DNA from: Massilia sp. BJB1822
GTDB lineage: Bacteria > Pseudomonadota > Gammaproteobacteria > Burkholderiales > Burkholderiaceae_D
Direction of reading: 5' to 3'
DNA: 64,000 nt
Assembly: GCF_013369485.1 (NCBI RefSeq)
Contig: NZ_JABWEB010000002.1
Location: 620,001-684,000, forward strand
Position numbers and translations under genes: made by a program. The notes under the pieces are model-generated. The model saw only the letters and a program-made list of their open reading frames with translations. It had not been told where the DNA came from and searched no databases. Position 1 is the stretch's first letter. Every line of letters begins with the position of its first letter. Below are positions 17,968 through 26,836 of this stretch, piece after piece.

Positions 17968-18185
17968 ATCGGAAGGATGGTGGTCGATATCGGCTTGCAT
18001 AATTATGTCGCAGGTAGATATCGCTGAAAGCAAAAGCAGGGATTGTTGCGGTATGCGAAAAGTCGGTTCTGATCTTCTAATGCAATCTATATCCGATTCG
18101 CGGATGCTGAATGCCATCGTCCTGAATTATTGATCAATAACGGATGATTTAACTATGTAAAGAAAATTCCGATAAGGAGATTGAA

Positions 18186-19532
18186 ATGGCGTCTTCTATT
18201 AAGGAACAATTATATGGTGTCCGTCGAAAAATTCGTCAAAGCTCGAAAATCGTCATAAAGCTACCTTCAGGATTAACTTTCAATCATGCTGAGACCAAGC
18301 ATTTCGACCAGGTGCTTGCTATTTTGGATTGGACTCTGCAGGAAATTCCAGTTGAGATTGATTTTACAGAGTGTAGTAGCGCGAACTACCAAGCTGTTAC
18401 TTTGTTGATTTTGTATTGCTGGAAACTGAAACAAAAAAACTGTAATATCTCTTTCAAGTTTGGAAATAATAATCAAATGAATGGAAGTCGTGTTTGGAGG
18501 ATGCTGGGGGCGCAGGGCTTGTTTGCGGTTTCAACTGATCCGAAAGTTGACTTCGCTTATAATGAGCATAAACCATTATTTGCAATTCGAAATTCGGATG
18601 ATTTTCAAAAGGCCCTTAAGTCTCTTGATGAGTTCACAGTGCAATTTGGTGTCGAATATCAAAAAACCTTGCGGTATGTTCTTTCAGAGCTTCTTTACAA
18701 TCTTCGTGAACACGGTCAGTCTGATTTCATGCGATGGGGGCGGCGGTTTCCAATGCCGGGGCTTTTGCAGTTTACTTGGTATGAAAAGATGAATGAACTT
18801 CATTTCATCGTAGCCGATATCGGAGTGGGTGTTAAGCAACACCTATCACAGGCGTATCCGGCAATAGGGAGCGATGAGGAAGCTTTACGATTATCAATCC
18901 AGCCTGAAATTTCAGGTACCTTTGGACGCCAAGACCCGTACTCGAATAGGAATAATGCTGGAATGGGGCTGTTCCTATCTTCCAACATTGTTCGGCGACT
19001 CCGCGCTGACATGTATCTAATCTCCGGTGATGGAGTTCTGCACATTTCACCAATGGACACGACATCAAAGCATCTCGAATACCGTTGGCCGGGAACCTTT
19101 GCACTTGTAACTATGCGGCTTGATAAAGGAACCGATTTTGCCTTAGATGCAATGATGAATGATTTTCGTGCGCAAGCGCGAACTGAAGTAAAGGCTCGAA
19201 CTGAGGCTAATGAGGAGAATCGCTACTATCTTCATGTCTACAACTATTTTGGTAGATATGCTGATAATAAAGAGGATGCGATTAAGCATAGAGATAGGTA
19301 TTTGATCCCTGCAGTTGAGGATGGAAAGGCATTTCTAATAGATTTCCAAGATGTAGAATCATCTACACACAGTTTTCTGAATGCTCTGCTCGCATCGCCG
19401 ATTCGAAGGATGAGGTTACACGCATATAAGCGGATTCGAATAGTAAATGCAACCAAGGACATTCGCGAAACTATCGACTACGTACTTGATGACAACACCG
19501 GCGACGGTGCTGATGATACGAAGTACGAGTGA
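18186..19532 (+). CDS. STAS - GHKL ATPase - STAS-like (DUF4325) protein, 3' end altered by IS
   Basis: A three-part cytoplasmic protein. Residues 20-120 resemble a STAS/MlaB-type domain. Residues 155-310 are a histidine-kinase-type ATPase with N-box SELLYNLREHG (Glu168, Asn172, His176), G1 box ADIGVGV (Asp211) and G2 box NAGMGLFLS (258-265). Residues 375-432 match the STAS-like DUF4325 style (GKAFLIDFQDVESSTHSFLN). There is no phospho-accepting His domain, so it is not a plain sensor kinase; anti-sigma-like or MORC/Hsp90-like ATPase roles are possible. The present stop codon is the first three bases of an IS element. Beyond the IS the original frame continues for about 15 codons and overlaps the next gene at ATGA. 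Confidence 0.8.
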   Translation: MASSIKEQLYGVRRKIRQSSKIVIKLPSGLTFNHAETKHFDQVLAILDWTLQEIPVEIDFTECSSANYQAVTLLILYCWKLKQKNCNISFKFGNNNQMNGSRVWRMLGAQGLFAVSTDPKVDFAYNEHKPLFAIRNSDDFQKALKSLDEFTVQFGVEYQKTLRYVLSELLYNLREHGQSDFMRWGRRFPMPGLLQFTWYEKMNELHFIVADIGVGVKQHLSQAYPAIGSDEEALRLSIQPEISGTFGRQDPYSNRNNAGMGLFLSSNIVRRLRADMYLISGDGVLHISPMDTTSKHLEYRWPGTFALVTMRLDKGTDFALDAMMNDFRAQARTEVKARTEANEENRYYLHVYNYFGRYADNKEDAIKHRDRYLIPAVEDGKAFLIDFQDVESSTHSFLNALLASPIRRMRLHAYKRIRIVNATKDIRETIDYVLDDNTGDGADDTKYE

Positions 19533-19580
19533 ACCGGACCGGAAATCTGGGAGGCTCCAACATTTGAGAGAATGGAGCGC

Positions 19581-19907
19581 ATGAAACGTAAATCTACCAA
19601 GTTTTCCCCAGAAGTGATGGAGCGCGCGGTGCGCATAGTCGAGGAATCGGCCGGCCTGCATGAGTCCCAGTGGGCCGCCATTGAGTCCATTGCTGCCAAG
19701 ATCGGCTGCACGGCCGAGACCTTACGACGCTGGGTTCGCCAGCATGAACGCGATACCGGCAAGCGCGAAGGCGCGACCACGGCCGAACAAGAACGCTTGA
19801 AGGCGTTGGAGCGCGAGGTTAAAGAGCTTCGTAAGGCAAACGAAATTCTGCGGCTTGCGAGTGCTTTTTTCGCCCAAGCGGAGCTCGACCGCCGCTTCAA
19901 ACCCTGA
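19581..19907 (+). CDS. IS3-family OrfA (outer copy)
   Basis: A 108-residue transposase subunit with an N-terminal helix-turn-helix ([16 protein letters not shown]) and a C-terminal coiled coil ([20 protein letters not shown]). It binds the element ends. I start at the ATG at 19581, matching the inner copy, rather than the upstream ATG at 19572. Its TGA overlaps the orfB ATG. orfB is in the -1 frame, so a fused OrfAB made by frameshifting is likely, as in other IS3 elements. Confidence 0.9.
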   Translation: MKRKSTKFSPEVMERAVRIVEESAGLHESQWAAIESIAAKIGCTAETLRRWVRQHERDTGKREGATTAEQERLKALEREVKELRKANEILRLASAFFAQAELDRRFKP

Positions 19908-20842
19908 TGGCTTTTATCGACCAGCATCGTACGGCGTACGGAGCCGAACCGATTTGCAAAGTGCTGCAGGTCGCTCCGTCGAAGTATTGGCGCCATGCGG
20001 CGCAGCGTCACAATCCCGGCTTGCGTTGCGCACGTGCGCGACGCGATGATCATTTGAGTGCACATATTCACCGCGTGTGGCAAGCCAATTTCCAAGTCTA
20101 TGGCGCGGAGAAGGTCTGGCGCCAGCTGCGCCGGGAACAGATCGAGGTTGCCCGCTGCACAGTGGAGCGCTTGATGCGCCGGGTCGGCCTGCGGGGCGTC
20201 ATACGGGACAAGGTTGTGCGCACCACGGCCAGCGATAAGGCTGCGCCGTGTCCGCTGGATCGAGTCAACCGCCAGTTTCACGCCAACCGTCCGAACCAGT
20301 TGTGGGTCAGCGATTTCACCTACGTCTCAACCTGGCAGGGTTTCGTCTACGTGACCTTCGTGATCGACGTGTTCGCACGCCGCATCGTTGGCTGGCGCGT
20401 GAGCCATTCGATGCGGACGGACTTCGTGCTGGACGCTTTGGAACAGGCTCTGTATGCCCGCCAGCCGGAACGCGAGGGGGCTTTGGTCCACCATAGTGAT
20501 CGCGGCTCGCAATACGTATCCATTCGCTACAGCGAGCGATTGGCAGAAGTTGGGATTGAACCCTCGGTGGGCAGCAAGGGGGACAGCTACGACAACGCCA
20601 TGGCCGAGACCATCAACGGTTTGTACAAGGCAGAGCTGATTCATCGTCGCGCTCCCTGGAAGACTCGTGAGGCCCTCGAATTGGCTACGCTGGAATGGGT
20701 ATGCTGGTTCAACCATCATCGGCTGCTGGAACCGATCGGCCATATTCCACCTGCCGAAGCTGAAATGAACTACTATCGTCAACTTGAACCGGCCCGGGAT
20801 TTTGAGAGGCTCCTGGGTTTGAGTCAGGCCGAGATGGCTTGA
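19907..20842 (+). CDS. IS3-family OrfB transposase (outer copy), C terminus replaced
   Basis: A DDE transposase with the integrase core: [16 protein letters not shown] (first Asp), HHSDRGSQY (second Asp) and the Glu region [15 protein letters not shown]. The reading is intact to MNYYRQL, where the second IS copy enters. The last 18 or so residues come from the end of that inner copy. The catalytic core is whole, so some activity is possible, but the natural C terminus and the right end of this element are displaced. Confidence 0.9.
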   Translation: MAFIDQHRTAYGAEPICKVLQVAPSKYWRHAAQRHNPGLRCARARRDDHLSAHIHRVWQANFQVYGAEKVWRQLRREQIEVARCTVERLMRRVGLRGVIRDKVVRTTASDKAAPCPLDRVNRQFHANRPNQLWVSDFTYVSTWQGFVYVTFVIDVFARRIVGWRVSHSMRTDFVLDALEQALYARQPEREGALVHHSDRGSQYVSIRYSERLAEVGIEPSVGSKGDSYDNAMAETINGLYKAELIHRRAPWKTREALELATLEWVCWFNHHRLLEPIGHIPPAEAEMNYYRQLEPARDFERLLGLSQAEMA

Positions 20843-21729
20843 CTCGAAAGTTGACGATAGTAATTCATCTCAGCTTCTGCCGGCGGGATGTGACCAAGCG
20901 GCTCCAGCAGCCGGTGATGGTTAAACCAAGACACCCATTCCAGCGTGGCCAGTTCGACGGCTTCGCGGGTCTTCCAGGGAGCGCGGCGGTGGATCAGCTC
21001 GGCCTTGTATAAACCGTTGATCGTTTCGGCCAAGGCGTTGTCATAGCTGTCGCCCTTGCTGCCAACCGATGGCTCAACGCCGGCGTCGGCCAGGCGTTCA
21101 CTGTATCGGATCGATACGTATTGCGAACCTCGGTCGCTATGGTGAATCAAAGCGTCGTCGCGCTCGGGCTGCCTGGCGTACAGGGCCTGCTCCAGCGCAT
21201 CGAGCACGAAGTCGGTGCGCATCGAGCTGCTAACGCGCCAGCCGACAATACGGCGCGCGAATACGTCGATGACGAAGGCAACATAGACAAAACCCTGCCA
21301 GGTCGATACGTACGTAAAGTCGGACACCCACAGCTGGTTAGGGCGGTCAGCCCGAAATTGACGATTCACCCGATCCAACGGGCAAGGTGCGGCCGCATCG
21401 CTCGCCGTGGTGCGCACGACCTTGCCGCGTACCACCCCGCGCAGTCCAGCCCGACGCATCAAGCGCTCCACAGTGCAGCGAGCCACCTCAAAGCGCTCGC
21501 GCAGCAGTTGGCGCCAGACTTTCTCGGCACCGTAGACACGGAAGTTGGTTTCCCACACACGGCGGATGTGAGCGCTCAAAAAGTCATCGCGGTGGACGCG
21601 GGCACAGCGCAGCGCTGGATTGCGCCGCAGGGCGGCGTGACGCCAGTAACTGGATGGGGCAACCTGCAGCAACCTGCAAAGCCGCTCGACACCGTACATG
21701 CTGCTGTGTTGGTCGATGAAAGCCATCAA
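20824..21729 (-). CDS. IS3-family OrfB transposase (inner copy)
   Basis: A 301-residue DDE transposase, intact, ending [14 protein letters not shown]. The core motifs are the same as in the outer copy ([29 protein letters not shown]). It differs from the outer copy by scattered substitutions, for example in the N-terminal 60 residues, so the two are diverged relatives rather than a fresh duplication. Confidence 0.92.
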   Translation of the reverse strand: MMAFIDQHSSMYGVERLCRLLQVAPSSYWRHAALRRNPALRCARVHRDDFLSAHIRRVWETNFRVYGAEKVWRQLLRERFEVARCTVERLMRRAGLRGVVRGKVVRTTASDAAAPCPLDRVNRQFRADRPNQLWVSDFTYVSTWQGFVYVAFVIDVFARRIVGWRVSSSMRTDFVLDALEQALYARQPERDDALIHHSDRGSQYVSIRYSERLADAGVEPSVGSKGDSYDNALAETINGLYKAELIHRRAPWKTREAVELATLEWVSWFNHHRLLEPLGHIPPAEAEMNYYRQLSSQAISA

Positions 21730-22052
21730 GGCTTGAAGCGGCGGTCGAGCTCCGCCTGGGCGAAAAAAGCACTGGCCAGGCGCAGGATCTCATTGGTCTT
21801 GCGCAGCTCCTTCACTTCTCGCTCCAAGGCACGGATTCGTTCTTGCTCGGCGGTTGTTGGCCCGGCACGCAGGCCGGAATCAGCTTCATGCTGCCGTACC
21901 CAACGCCGCAGGGTTTCTGGCGTACAGCCGATCTTGTTGGCGATGGACGTGATCGCGGCCCACTGCGAATCGTGTTGGCTGGCCGATTCCTCGACCATGC
22001 GCACCGCGCGCTCCATCACCTCGGGGGAATATCGTGCAGATTTCTTGTTCAT
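21726..22052 (-). CDS. IS3-family OrfA (inner copy)
   Basis: A 108-residue OrfA with the helix-turn-helix ([16 protein letters not shown]) and the leucine-rich coiled coil before the frameshift zone. It overlaps orfB by 4 nt. It has the same length as the outer copy, with about a dozen or more substitutions. Confidence 0.92.
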   Translation of the reverse strand: MNKKSARYSPEVMERAVRMVEESASQHDSQWAAITSIANKIGCTPETLRRWVRQHEADSGLRAGPTTAEQERIRALEREVKELRKTNEILRLASAFFAQAELDRRFKP

Positions 22053-22216
22053 GGCTCCATTCTCTCAAAGATTGGAGCCTCCCAGATTTCCGGGCCGGTT
22101 CAACTTTCGAGTCAGGCCATCCCGGCATGACTCAAACCAAGGCGCCTCTCAAAATCCCGGAACGGTTCATACAGTCAGCTTAAGAAAGCGTGTGAGCGAC
22201 ATAGAAGTTGGTGGAA

Positions 22217-22744
22217 ATGATTAATAGAACCTGCTATTTAACGGAAATTGTCTGGGGACATCGAAGTCACTTTATTCTATGGGTAGATGGTGGCGACGAT
22301 TCTGACTATGTGGTCACACAACGTGATGGAGCAATTTTCTCTGCATTGGAAAGCTACGAGGCCATTCATTACGCAGAGAATCATGGCTGGAAAGTACAAG
22401 CGGATTCTCTATATTCATATGACTTCGACAGGCTTTGGGAGTTGCTGAGCAGTAGAAATGACCTAAGAAATTCTGACGCGATTGCCTGGAGAATGATCCT
22501 GAATGCGTGGAATATTTTAGAAGATTTCGCAAGGACGTTAGGCATTCGCCCTCCACCTTACACTGTTCTAAAGCGTTTGGTTCTGCAAAGGCTTTATGAA
22601 AAGGTATTCGAGTATGCCGATGTGCTGGAGGCTGTGGCTGGCAACGCGGAAAAAGGTTTGTCGCGCAACGAAAGGGCTATTGTGAAAGCCTACCTTTACG
22701 GAGTCTGGAAGCTAATTCAAACGAGGTCCAACTGGCGCTCATGA
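22217..22744 (+). CDS. Hypothetical partner of the STAS-ATPase gene
   Basis: A 175-residue cytoplasmic, mostly helical protein of unknown family. The N-terminal third is beta-rich and acidic (FILWVDGGDDSDYVV). The remainder is helical and ends with a basic tail. I start at ATG 22217; GTG and TTG codons just upstream are less likely. If the IS pair is removed, the ATPase frame ends at a TGA overlapping this ATG by 4 nt, so the two genes were a coupled operon. It is now separated from its promoter by about 2.6 kb of IS DNA. A regulatory or effector role with the ATPase is inferred. Confidence 0.65.
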   Translation: MINRTCYLTEIVWGHRSHFILWVDGGDDSDYVVTQRDGAIFSALESYEAIHYAENHGWKVQADSLYSYDFDRLWELLSSRNDLRNSDAIAWRMILNAWNILEDFARTLGIRPPPYTVLKRLVLQRLYEKVFEYADVLEAVAGNAEKGLSRNERAIVKAYLYGVWKLIQTRSNWRS

Positions 22745-22795
22745 TGAGTATAACCAGCTGATTTAGGTGCGGATCCACAGTGCTGATTGGGCAGC

Positions 22796-23402
22796 TGAAC
22801 CGGTCCGGAAATATGCGAGGCTCTAATCTGAGAGAAATGTTGTGATGACCCAGCGGTTCCTGCTCAACTCAAGCCGCTAAAGCAAATGCCTCAGCGGGTG
22901 TTTTCATGCCCAGTGCCTGGTGCGGCCGCTGGTTGTTGTAGAACCCGATCCAGCCGGCGATGACCCGGCTGGCGGCCTGCGCCTGTACGATGGCGTCGCA
23001 ACAGGCGCATGCCAGTTTTGGGCGCACATGGCGGATCACGCGGAAGCTGGCCGGCACGTACTCCAGCTGCTCGGACACGCTTTCGCCCAGTACCTTCGGG
23101 TTGCTGCCGCAGGCTGGGCAGGCTTCGCTGGCAGGTAAGTGCACACGCTCCTCGCGCGACAAGTGGGCTGGCAGCGGCTTGCACTTGGCCTTCTTGCGTG
23201 GCGCGCCCTCCACAGGCGCATGCGCTTCGGCCACAGCCGCTTCGGCTTCCAGGTCTTCCAGTTGCAGATCCAACTGCTCGATCTGTTGGTCCAGCTTTTC
23301 CGAGTGGTGGTCGAACTGCATGCGCTTGAGCTGTGCCAGCACCAGCTTCAGGCGCTCGATTTCGGCGGTGCGGTTACATAGCTCTGCGCTCAGGTGTGCC
23401 AC
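22796..23402 (-). mobile_element. Chimeric IS relic: IS3-type end joined to IS66 tnpC start
   Basis: At 22796-22840 lies a diverged copy of the IS3-element terminus (TGAACCGGTCCGG, then GCGAGGCTCTAATCTGAGAG). Next to it is the last part of an IS3-type orfB. From about 22975 rightward the minus strand instead encodes the start of an IS66 TnpC. The two relics meet in one open frame. No intact element remains. Confidence 0.7.
22869..23402 (-). pseudogene. Fusion ORF: IS66 TnpC N-terminal part plus IS3 OrfB tail
   Basis: A 177-codon frame. The first 140 residues are IS66 TnpC: a coiled coil (RTAEIERLKLVLAQLKRMQF), a zinc-finger part (CPACGSNPKVLG) and RPKLACACCDAIVQA. The last 35 residues, VIAGWIGFYNNQRPHQALG and onward, are the end of an IS3-family OrfB. 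The join near 22975 is in frame. Neither half keeps catalytic residues, so it is not a working transposase. The frame is open slightly upstream of the chosen start. Confidence 0.7.
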
Positions 23403-23686
23403 CTTCGCCTCACTGGCCAGGCGAGCGCAGCCCTGAACACCGTTCGTCCGCCATACTTCCCTGCTAGCCGCCTGCCTGCCGGCTAGCTGACATGGTTGGC
23501 CGACGCGCGAACTTCACCGCTATTCGTAAAGAAGAAGCTGCTTCCGCTAACGAGTGCAGTTTCAGATTCGCTGCTCCACCTGCCTGACGCTGGCGTCATG
23601 TCCGAATATGTCCCAATCGAGGACGTGACTAAACAGCGGTGCTGCTCTATCGTTCCTCCGGTACAGATCAACGTATGGAGGAAACC

Positions 23687-23872
23687 ATGACGAAGCAGAC
23701 GAAGGTAGACGTGGGCAAAGCCGCATCCGGCAAGACCCCGATGAGGCAGAGCCGAGCATCGGCCATCCAGAGCCATGCAATGAAAGACACGGGTACGGTG
23801 TCAAAGGACGATTTTGCGGCCCGTGCGGCGCGCGCGGCAGCCCGCAACGGAAAAGCCGGCGGCGGACGATGA
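23687..23872 (+). CDS. Small basic protein upstream of an XRE-type gene
   Basis: A 61-residue protein rich in Lys, Ala, Arg and Ser, with a C-terminal Ala/Arg helix (DDFAARAARAAARNG) and no membrane segment. A strong site GGAGGAAACC precedes the ATG. Its TGA overlaps the ATG of the next gene (ATGA), so the two are coupled. The size and arrangement recall a toxin-antitoxin or small-regulator pair, but I recognise no family. Confidence 0.6.
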   Translation: MTKQTKVDVGKAASGKTPMRQSRASAIQSHAMKDTGTVSKDDFAARAARAAARNGKAGGGR

Positions 23873-25068
23873 GGATCAGGAACGAGACAATGCCGAGAGA
23901 CACCATCCAGCTGAATCCCGACAAGGTCTGCCTGCGCATCGCCCTAGCCGGCAGGCCGATCAAGGCTTATGCCGTGGACATGAGCGAAAAGACCATCCAC
24001 CGCATCAAGAAGGGGGCACGCACGAGGCTGGCCACGGCGCACCGGCTAGCGGAGATCCTGGGAACGACCGTCGAGGACCTGCTGCTTCCGCCCGGACGCG
24101 ACGAAGTGGAACGGCAGTTGCCGCGCAACTGGCTGTACGAGATTGTTGCGCCGTCAGAGGCGCCGCGCCGGTATTTCCCGGCGCGGTTCGCAATCGGCGG
24201 CGACGACTACATTGTCGGCCAGCCGCCGTCGGGTTGGCAGGACCCGCTCGATGTGCTGCTGAAGTGGCCCACGCAAGGCGGCAGGAAGATCGTCCTGCGC
24301 CGTGCGGCACATGCTTACCTGGTGGAGTTGCACTACTTCGAATACACGCCGGACAGCGCGCAGGAACTCGATTACCGCGGGGTGAGCGCCTGCCGGTTCT
24401 TCGCGCTGGCGCGCACCGGCGACGATTTCAGGAAGGCGGCGTTGAGCGAGTTCAATGCCGACTGGGTCTGGAACGATCTGCGGCGTATAGCGATGGAGAG
24501 GGCTGATATCGTCGACGTGGAGGGGCATGTCGCCACCGCGCACCCACGCGACTACGTACCTATCGCACGCTTCTACCGTGGCATGATCGTACGGCGCAGA
24601 ATGGAAGGCATGCGCGTGTTCGGCCAGTTGCATCGTGACTTCCGGCGGGCGTTGATCGCGTATCTGGACGGACTGGATCCGTGCCGGGTACACGCGTCGA
24701 CGTTCGGCTTGGGCATCCAGATTCGGATCGCCGCCGTTCGGCCGGCTGTGTGCGACCCGTATTGGCAGGACGACGAATTGTGCATCGAGGTCGACCTGGC
24801 GTGGTGGACGCCGGACGGCTGCTTGGTGCCCGCGCCGTGGCGCCTGGAGCACCGCGAACGCATCGCCGCGGCGCTCCGCGAGCGCAACTGGGCGGCTGTC
24901 AATTCCCCTGGCCTGCCGCCAGCCTATCCGACGGACAGCTCGGACGATGAGGCGGATCCGCCGCTAGCGCCCGACCTGCATCTCCCTGCGCGCGTGGCCG
25001 AGGCCGTGATGGCTCTGTACTGCCTGGCGCCCGAACAGTGGGAGGTATCGGTCGGTGCCGAGGCCTAA
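23869..25068 (+). CDS. XRE-type HTH protein with large C-terminal domain
   Basis: A 399-residue cytoplasmic protein. Residues 8-65 form a Cro/C1-like helix-turn-helix (MSEKTIHRIKKGARTRLATA, then HRLAEILGTTVEDLLLP). The remaining 330 residues are of unknown family, rich in Trp, Arg and Asp, with an acidic linker (DSSDDEADPP) near the end. Phage repressors are much shorter, so the large domain may sense a ligand or be an effector. High GC sets it apart from the AT-rich genes at 11-19 kb. It is coupled to the 61-residue gene upstream. Confidence 0.7.
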   Translation: MRIRNETMPRDTIQLNPDKVCLRIALAGRPIKAYAVDMSEKTIHRIKKGARTRLATAHRLAEILGTTVEDLLLPPGRDEVERQLPRNWLYEIVAPSEAPRRYFPARFAIGGDDYIVGQPPSGWQDPLDVLLKWPTQGGRKIVLRRAAHAYLVELHYFEYTPDSAQELDYRGVSACRFFALARTGDDFRKAALSEFNADWVWNDLRRIAMERADIVDVEGHVATAHPRDYVPIARFYRGMIVRRRMEGMRVFGQLHRDFRRALIAYLDGLDPCRVHASTFGLGIQIRIAAVRPAVCDPYWQDDELCIEVDLAWWTPDGCLVPAPWRLEHRERIAAALRERNWAAVNSPGLPPAYPTDSSDDEADPPLAPDLHLPARVAEAVMALYCLAPEQWEVSVGAEA

Positions 25069-25423
25069 CTCATTCCTGCCGCGCCAGCGCTGCCACGATC
25101 CGGTGCGCGACAATGCGCACCTATGCGATGTCGGCCGGCTGCGTCGCGTACGGCTTGAGCGGCTCGACTGCGCGCCGCGACACGACGGCTGAGGATATTG
25201 GTCAATGACCGCTTCGGGTTGCGGCCTCATCAGAAGGACCGCAACCGGTCGCAGGCAGATCATAAGTCCGCTGCGCTCACTGTGTGGAATTTTTACTTCA
25301 TAAGACAGCGCATTTCTGCTTCACCGAACGGCCACGCCGGCAACCGCTGCATGCGACGCTGAAAGAGCAACGGCGTGACTTGTTTGCGATGGTTTAGTCG
25401 CGCCGTCATCAAGATGCCGACAA
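25069..25423. other. Intergenic stretch, nothing recognised
   Basis: About 355 nt between the ends of two convergent genes. I see no convincing frame, repeat or RNA. It may contain relic sequence. Confidence 0.5.
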
Positions 25424-26524
25424 TCAGTCTAGGCGATCTACTTGTTCCTGGATTATTTCCTCGAGCGAGCGTCGGTTACGTGTTGATGCGCAGGAGCGAC
25501 AAGCTTGAGCAGCCAGCTCGAGTACGTCCTTAGGACTAAATGTATCCAAGGTTGAAGCATTGGCCATGGCCTCGGCAAGTGCCTTATCGACTAGGCCGGT
25601 ACTCATATGACCGGTCGCGTTTGCACCGTTGGCGACCATTACCCAGCCAGCGAGCCAGTCGAACGACGCCTGCGGAGCTGGTGTCATCCCTGCTCTGCCA
25701 GCAGCATAGCCGTCGTCAAACTTCTGCTTATCAATATCAGGCCAGTCATACGCTTGAAAGTTGCCCTGTATCTCGGCCGCGTTACGGCCATCAACGAAAG
25801 GCTCCGAATTCATCTTGAGGGTCGGGTACGCCCATCCGCGCTTGCCGCTTGGCTTTAACCGCAGGTTGCCGCGAAAGCCAAGCTGTCGATTGTCGCCATG
25901 GAACAGCGCTTCCTGGTCGCTTCCTTGATCTAGATCGTAGACAGCCGTTATCGGCAGGTCGACTGTCTGGCCGAGATGGTGAAGCGATGGGAAGTCGGGC
26001 GGCATATCGATGGATATCTCTAGGTTGTCCTCTGCCTCGCGATCGTGTTCGATTCCGAAACGTGCCAATACCGACCACAGACGATCTTCGTTATCGAGAA
26101 CGTCGTGCGTTAAGTTCTGATGCATCAATGAGTTGTATGCCAGCCGTTGGGATCCGCTTACGCGAAGGCGTTCGCCTTCCAAGTCTTCCGCGAACTCGGC
26201 ACGGGTCGAGCCGTCCCCGTTGGTGACGGCTTGGGCAAAAAGGTCTGGGCATCGGGCGGCGATTGGCCCGGAATAGCCCAGATCACTCATCCGAGATATG
26301 ATCATTCGAGTATCGGGCAGGTAATAGCCGCAACAGCGTTCGCTTTTTGCGGTTACTGCTGTCAAATACCCATGCCAGTTCGGGAAACCGAAGCCGGCCG
26401 CGACTAAGTGTTCGGCATGACGCGAATGAAACTGCGTCTTGTCCTCAGGGTTTCCCCGGAGCCGAATGGTCTCCTCGAAAAGATTCGTGAGACGGGAGAG
26501 AATGTTGGAGATACGTGCGTTCAT
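25424..26524 (-). CDS. Hypothetical protein with glyoxalase-associated-type N-terminal motif
   Basis: A 366-residue cytoplasmic protein. Near residues 27-51 it has the motif FHSRHAEHLVAAGFGFPNWH, similar to the small helical segment (HS..A.ELVA...GF..W) found in plasmid and phage proteins annotated as glyoxalase-superfamily N-terminal regions. The rest is unassigned. A Cys pair near the C terminus (AQACRSCAS) could bind metal. I start at ATG 26524 with GAGGAC upstream; an in-frame start 15 nt earlier is possible. Confidence 0.65.
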   Translation of the reverse strand: MNARISNILSRLTNLFEETIRLRGNPEDKTQFHSRHAEHLVAAGFGFPNWHGYLTAVTAKSERCCGYYLPDTRMIISRMSDLGYSGPIAARCPDLFAQAVTNGDGSTRAEFAEDLEGERLRVSGSQRLAYNSLMHQNLTHDVLDNEDRLWSVLARFGIEHDREAEDNLEISIDMPPDFPSLHHLGQTVDLPITAVYDLDQGSDQEALFHGDNRQLGFRGNLRLKPSGKRGWAYPTLKMNSEPFVDGRNAAEIQGNFQAYDWPDIDKQKFDDGYAAGRAGMTPAPQASFDWLAGWVMVANGANATGHMSTGLVDKALAEAMANASTLDTFSPKDVLELAAQACRSCASTRNRRSLEEIIQEQVDRLD

Positions 26525-26584
26525 GACGTGAGTCCTCAAGAAGAGTTGGTGGATCCGGGCGAATGCGCAGGTTTATCCCCGGAA

Positions 26585-26833
26585 CTACCGCTTCTTTCTG
26601 AAGGCGACGTCCTGACGAATATGAAATTCAACGTGTGAAACCGCGGCTGTGGAAGCACCTGCCTGCTTAGCACAAACTAAGCTTCCCTTTGGGAAGCGCA
26701 CGATGTCCGTATTGAATCGCATCGGTTCACCGTTGTCAAGTGTTGACTTTATGGTAAGACGCTCCCTTACCTGAAAGTCCTGGTTTAGCCGGTTATGGCC
26801 GGTCGTGATCCTTCGTGACTTTGGCTTCGGCAA
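26585..26833 (-). pseudogene. Small ORF cut at its 5' end by the repeat boundary
   Basis: An 82-codon frame that reads like protein (DNGEPMRFNTDIVRFPKGSL, then a His-containing tail) but begins with TTG and has no ribosome-binding site. Its 5' end falls 4 nt from the left edge of the long repeat at 26837. I read it as the surviving 3' part of a gene truncated when the repeat segment joined here. An ATG at residue 38 could allow a short product. Confidence 0.35.
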
Positions 26834-26836
26834 ACT

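Larger units (their letters stand above)
20785..22102 (-). mobile_element. IS3-family element (inner copy), nested in the outer one
   Basis: A complete 1318-bp copy in the opposite orientation, with ends TGAACCGG and CCGGTTCA. It is flanked by a 3-bp target duplication ACT (20782-20784 and 22103-22105). It carries orfA and orfB on the minus strand. Removing it with one ACT restores the outer orfB end and the outer right terminus, so the order of insertion is clear. Confidence 0.9.
19530..22169 (+). mobile_element. IS3-family element (outer copy), interrupted by a second copy
   Basis: The outer element runs from TGAACCGGACCGG at 19530 to CCGGAACGGTTCA ending at 22169. Its own sequence is 19530-20784 plus 22106-22169, about 1319 bp, the same size as the inner copy. 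It carries orfA and orfB on the plus strand. Its last 64 bp lie beyond the inner copy. No clean target duplication is seen at the outer ends (GAG on the left, TAC on the right). Confidence 0.85.
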
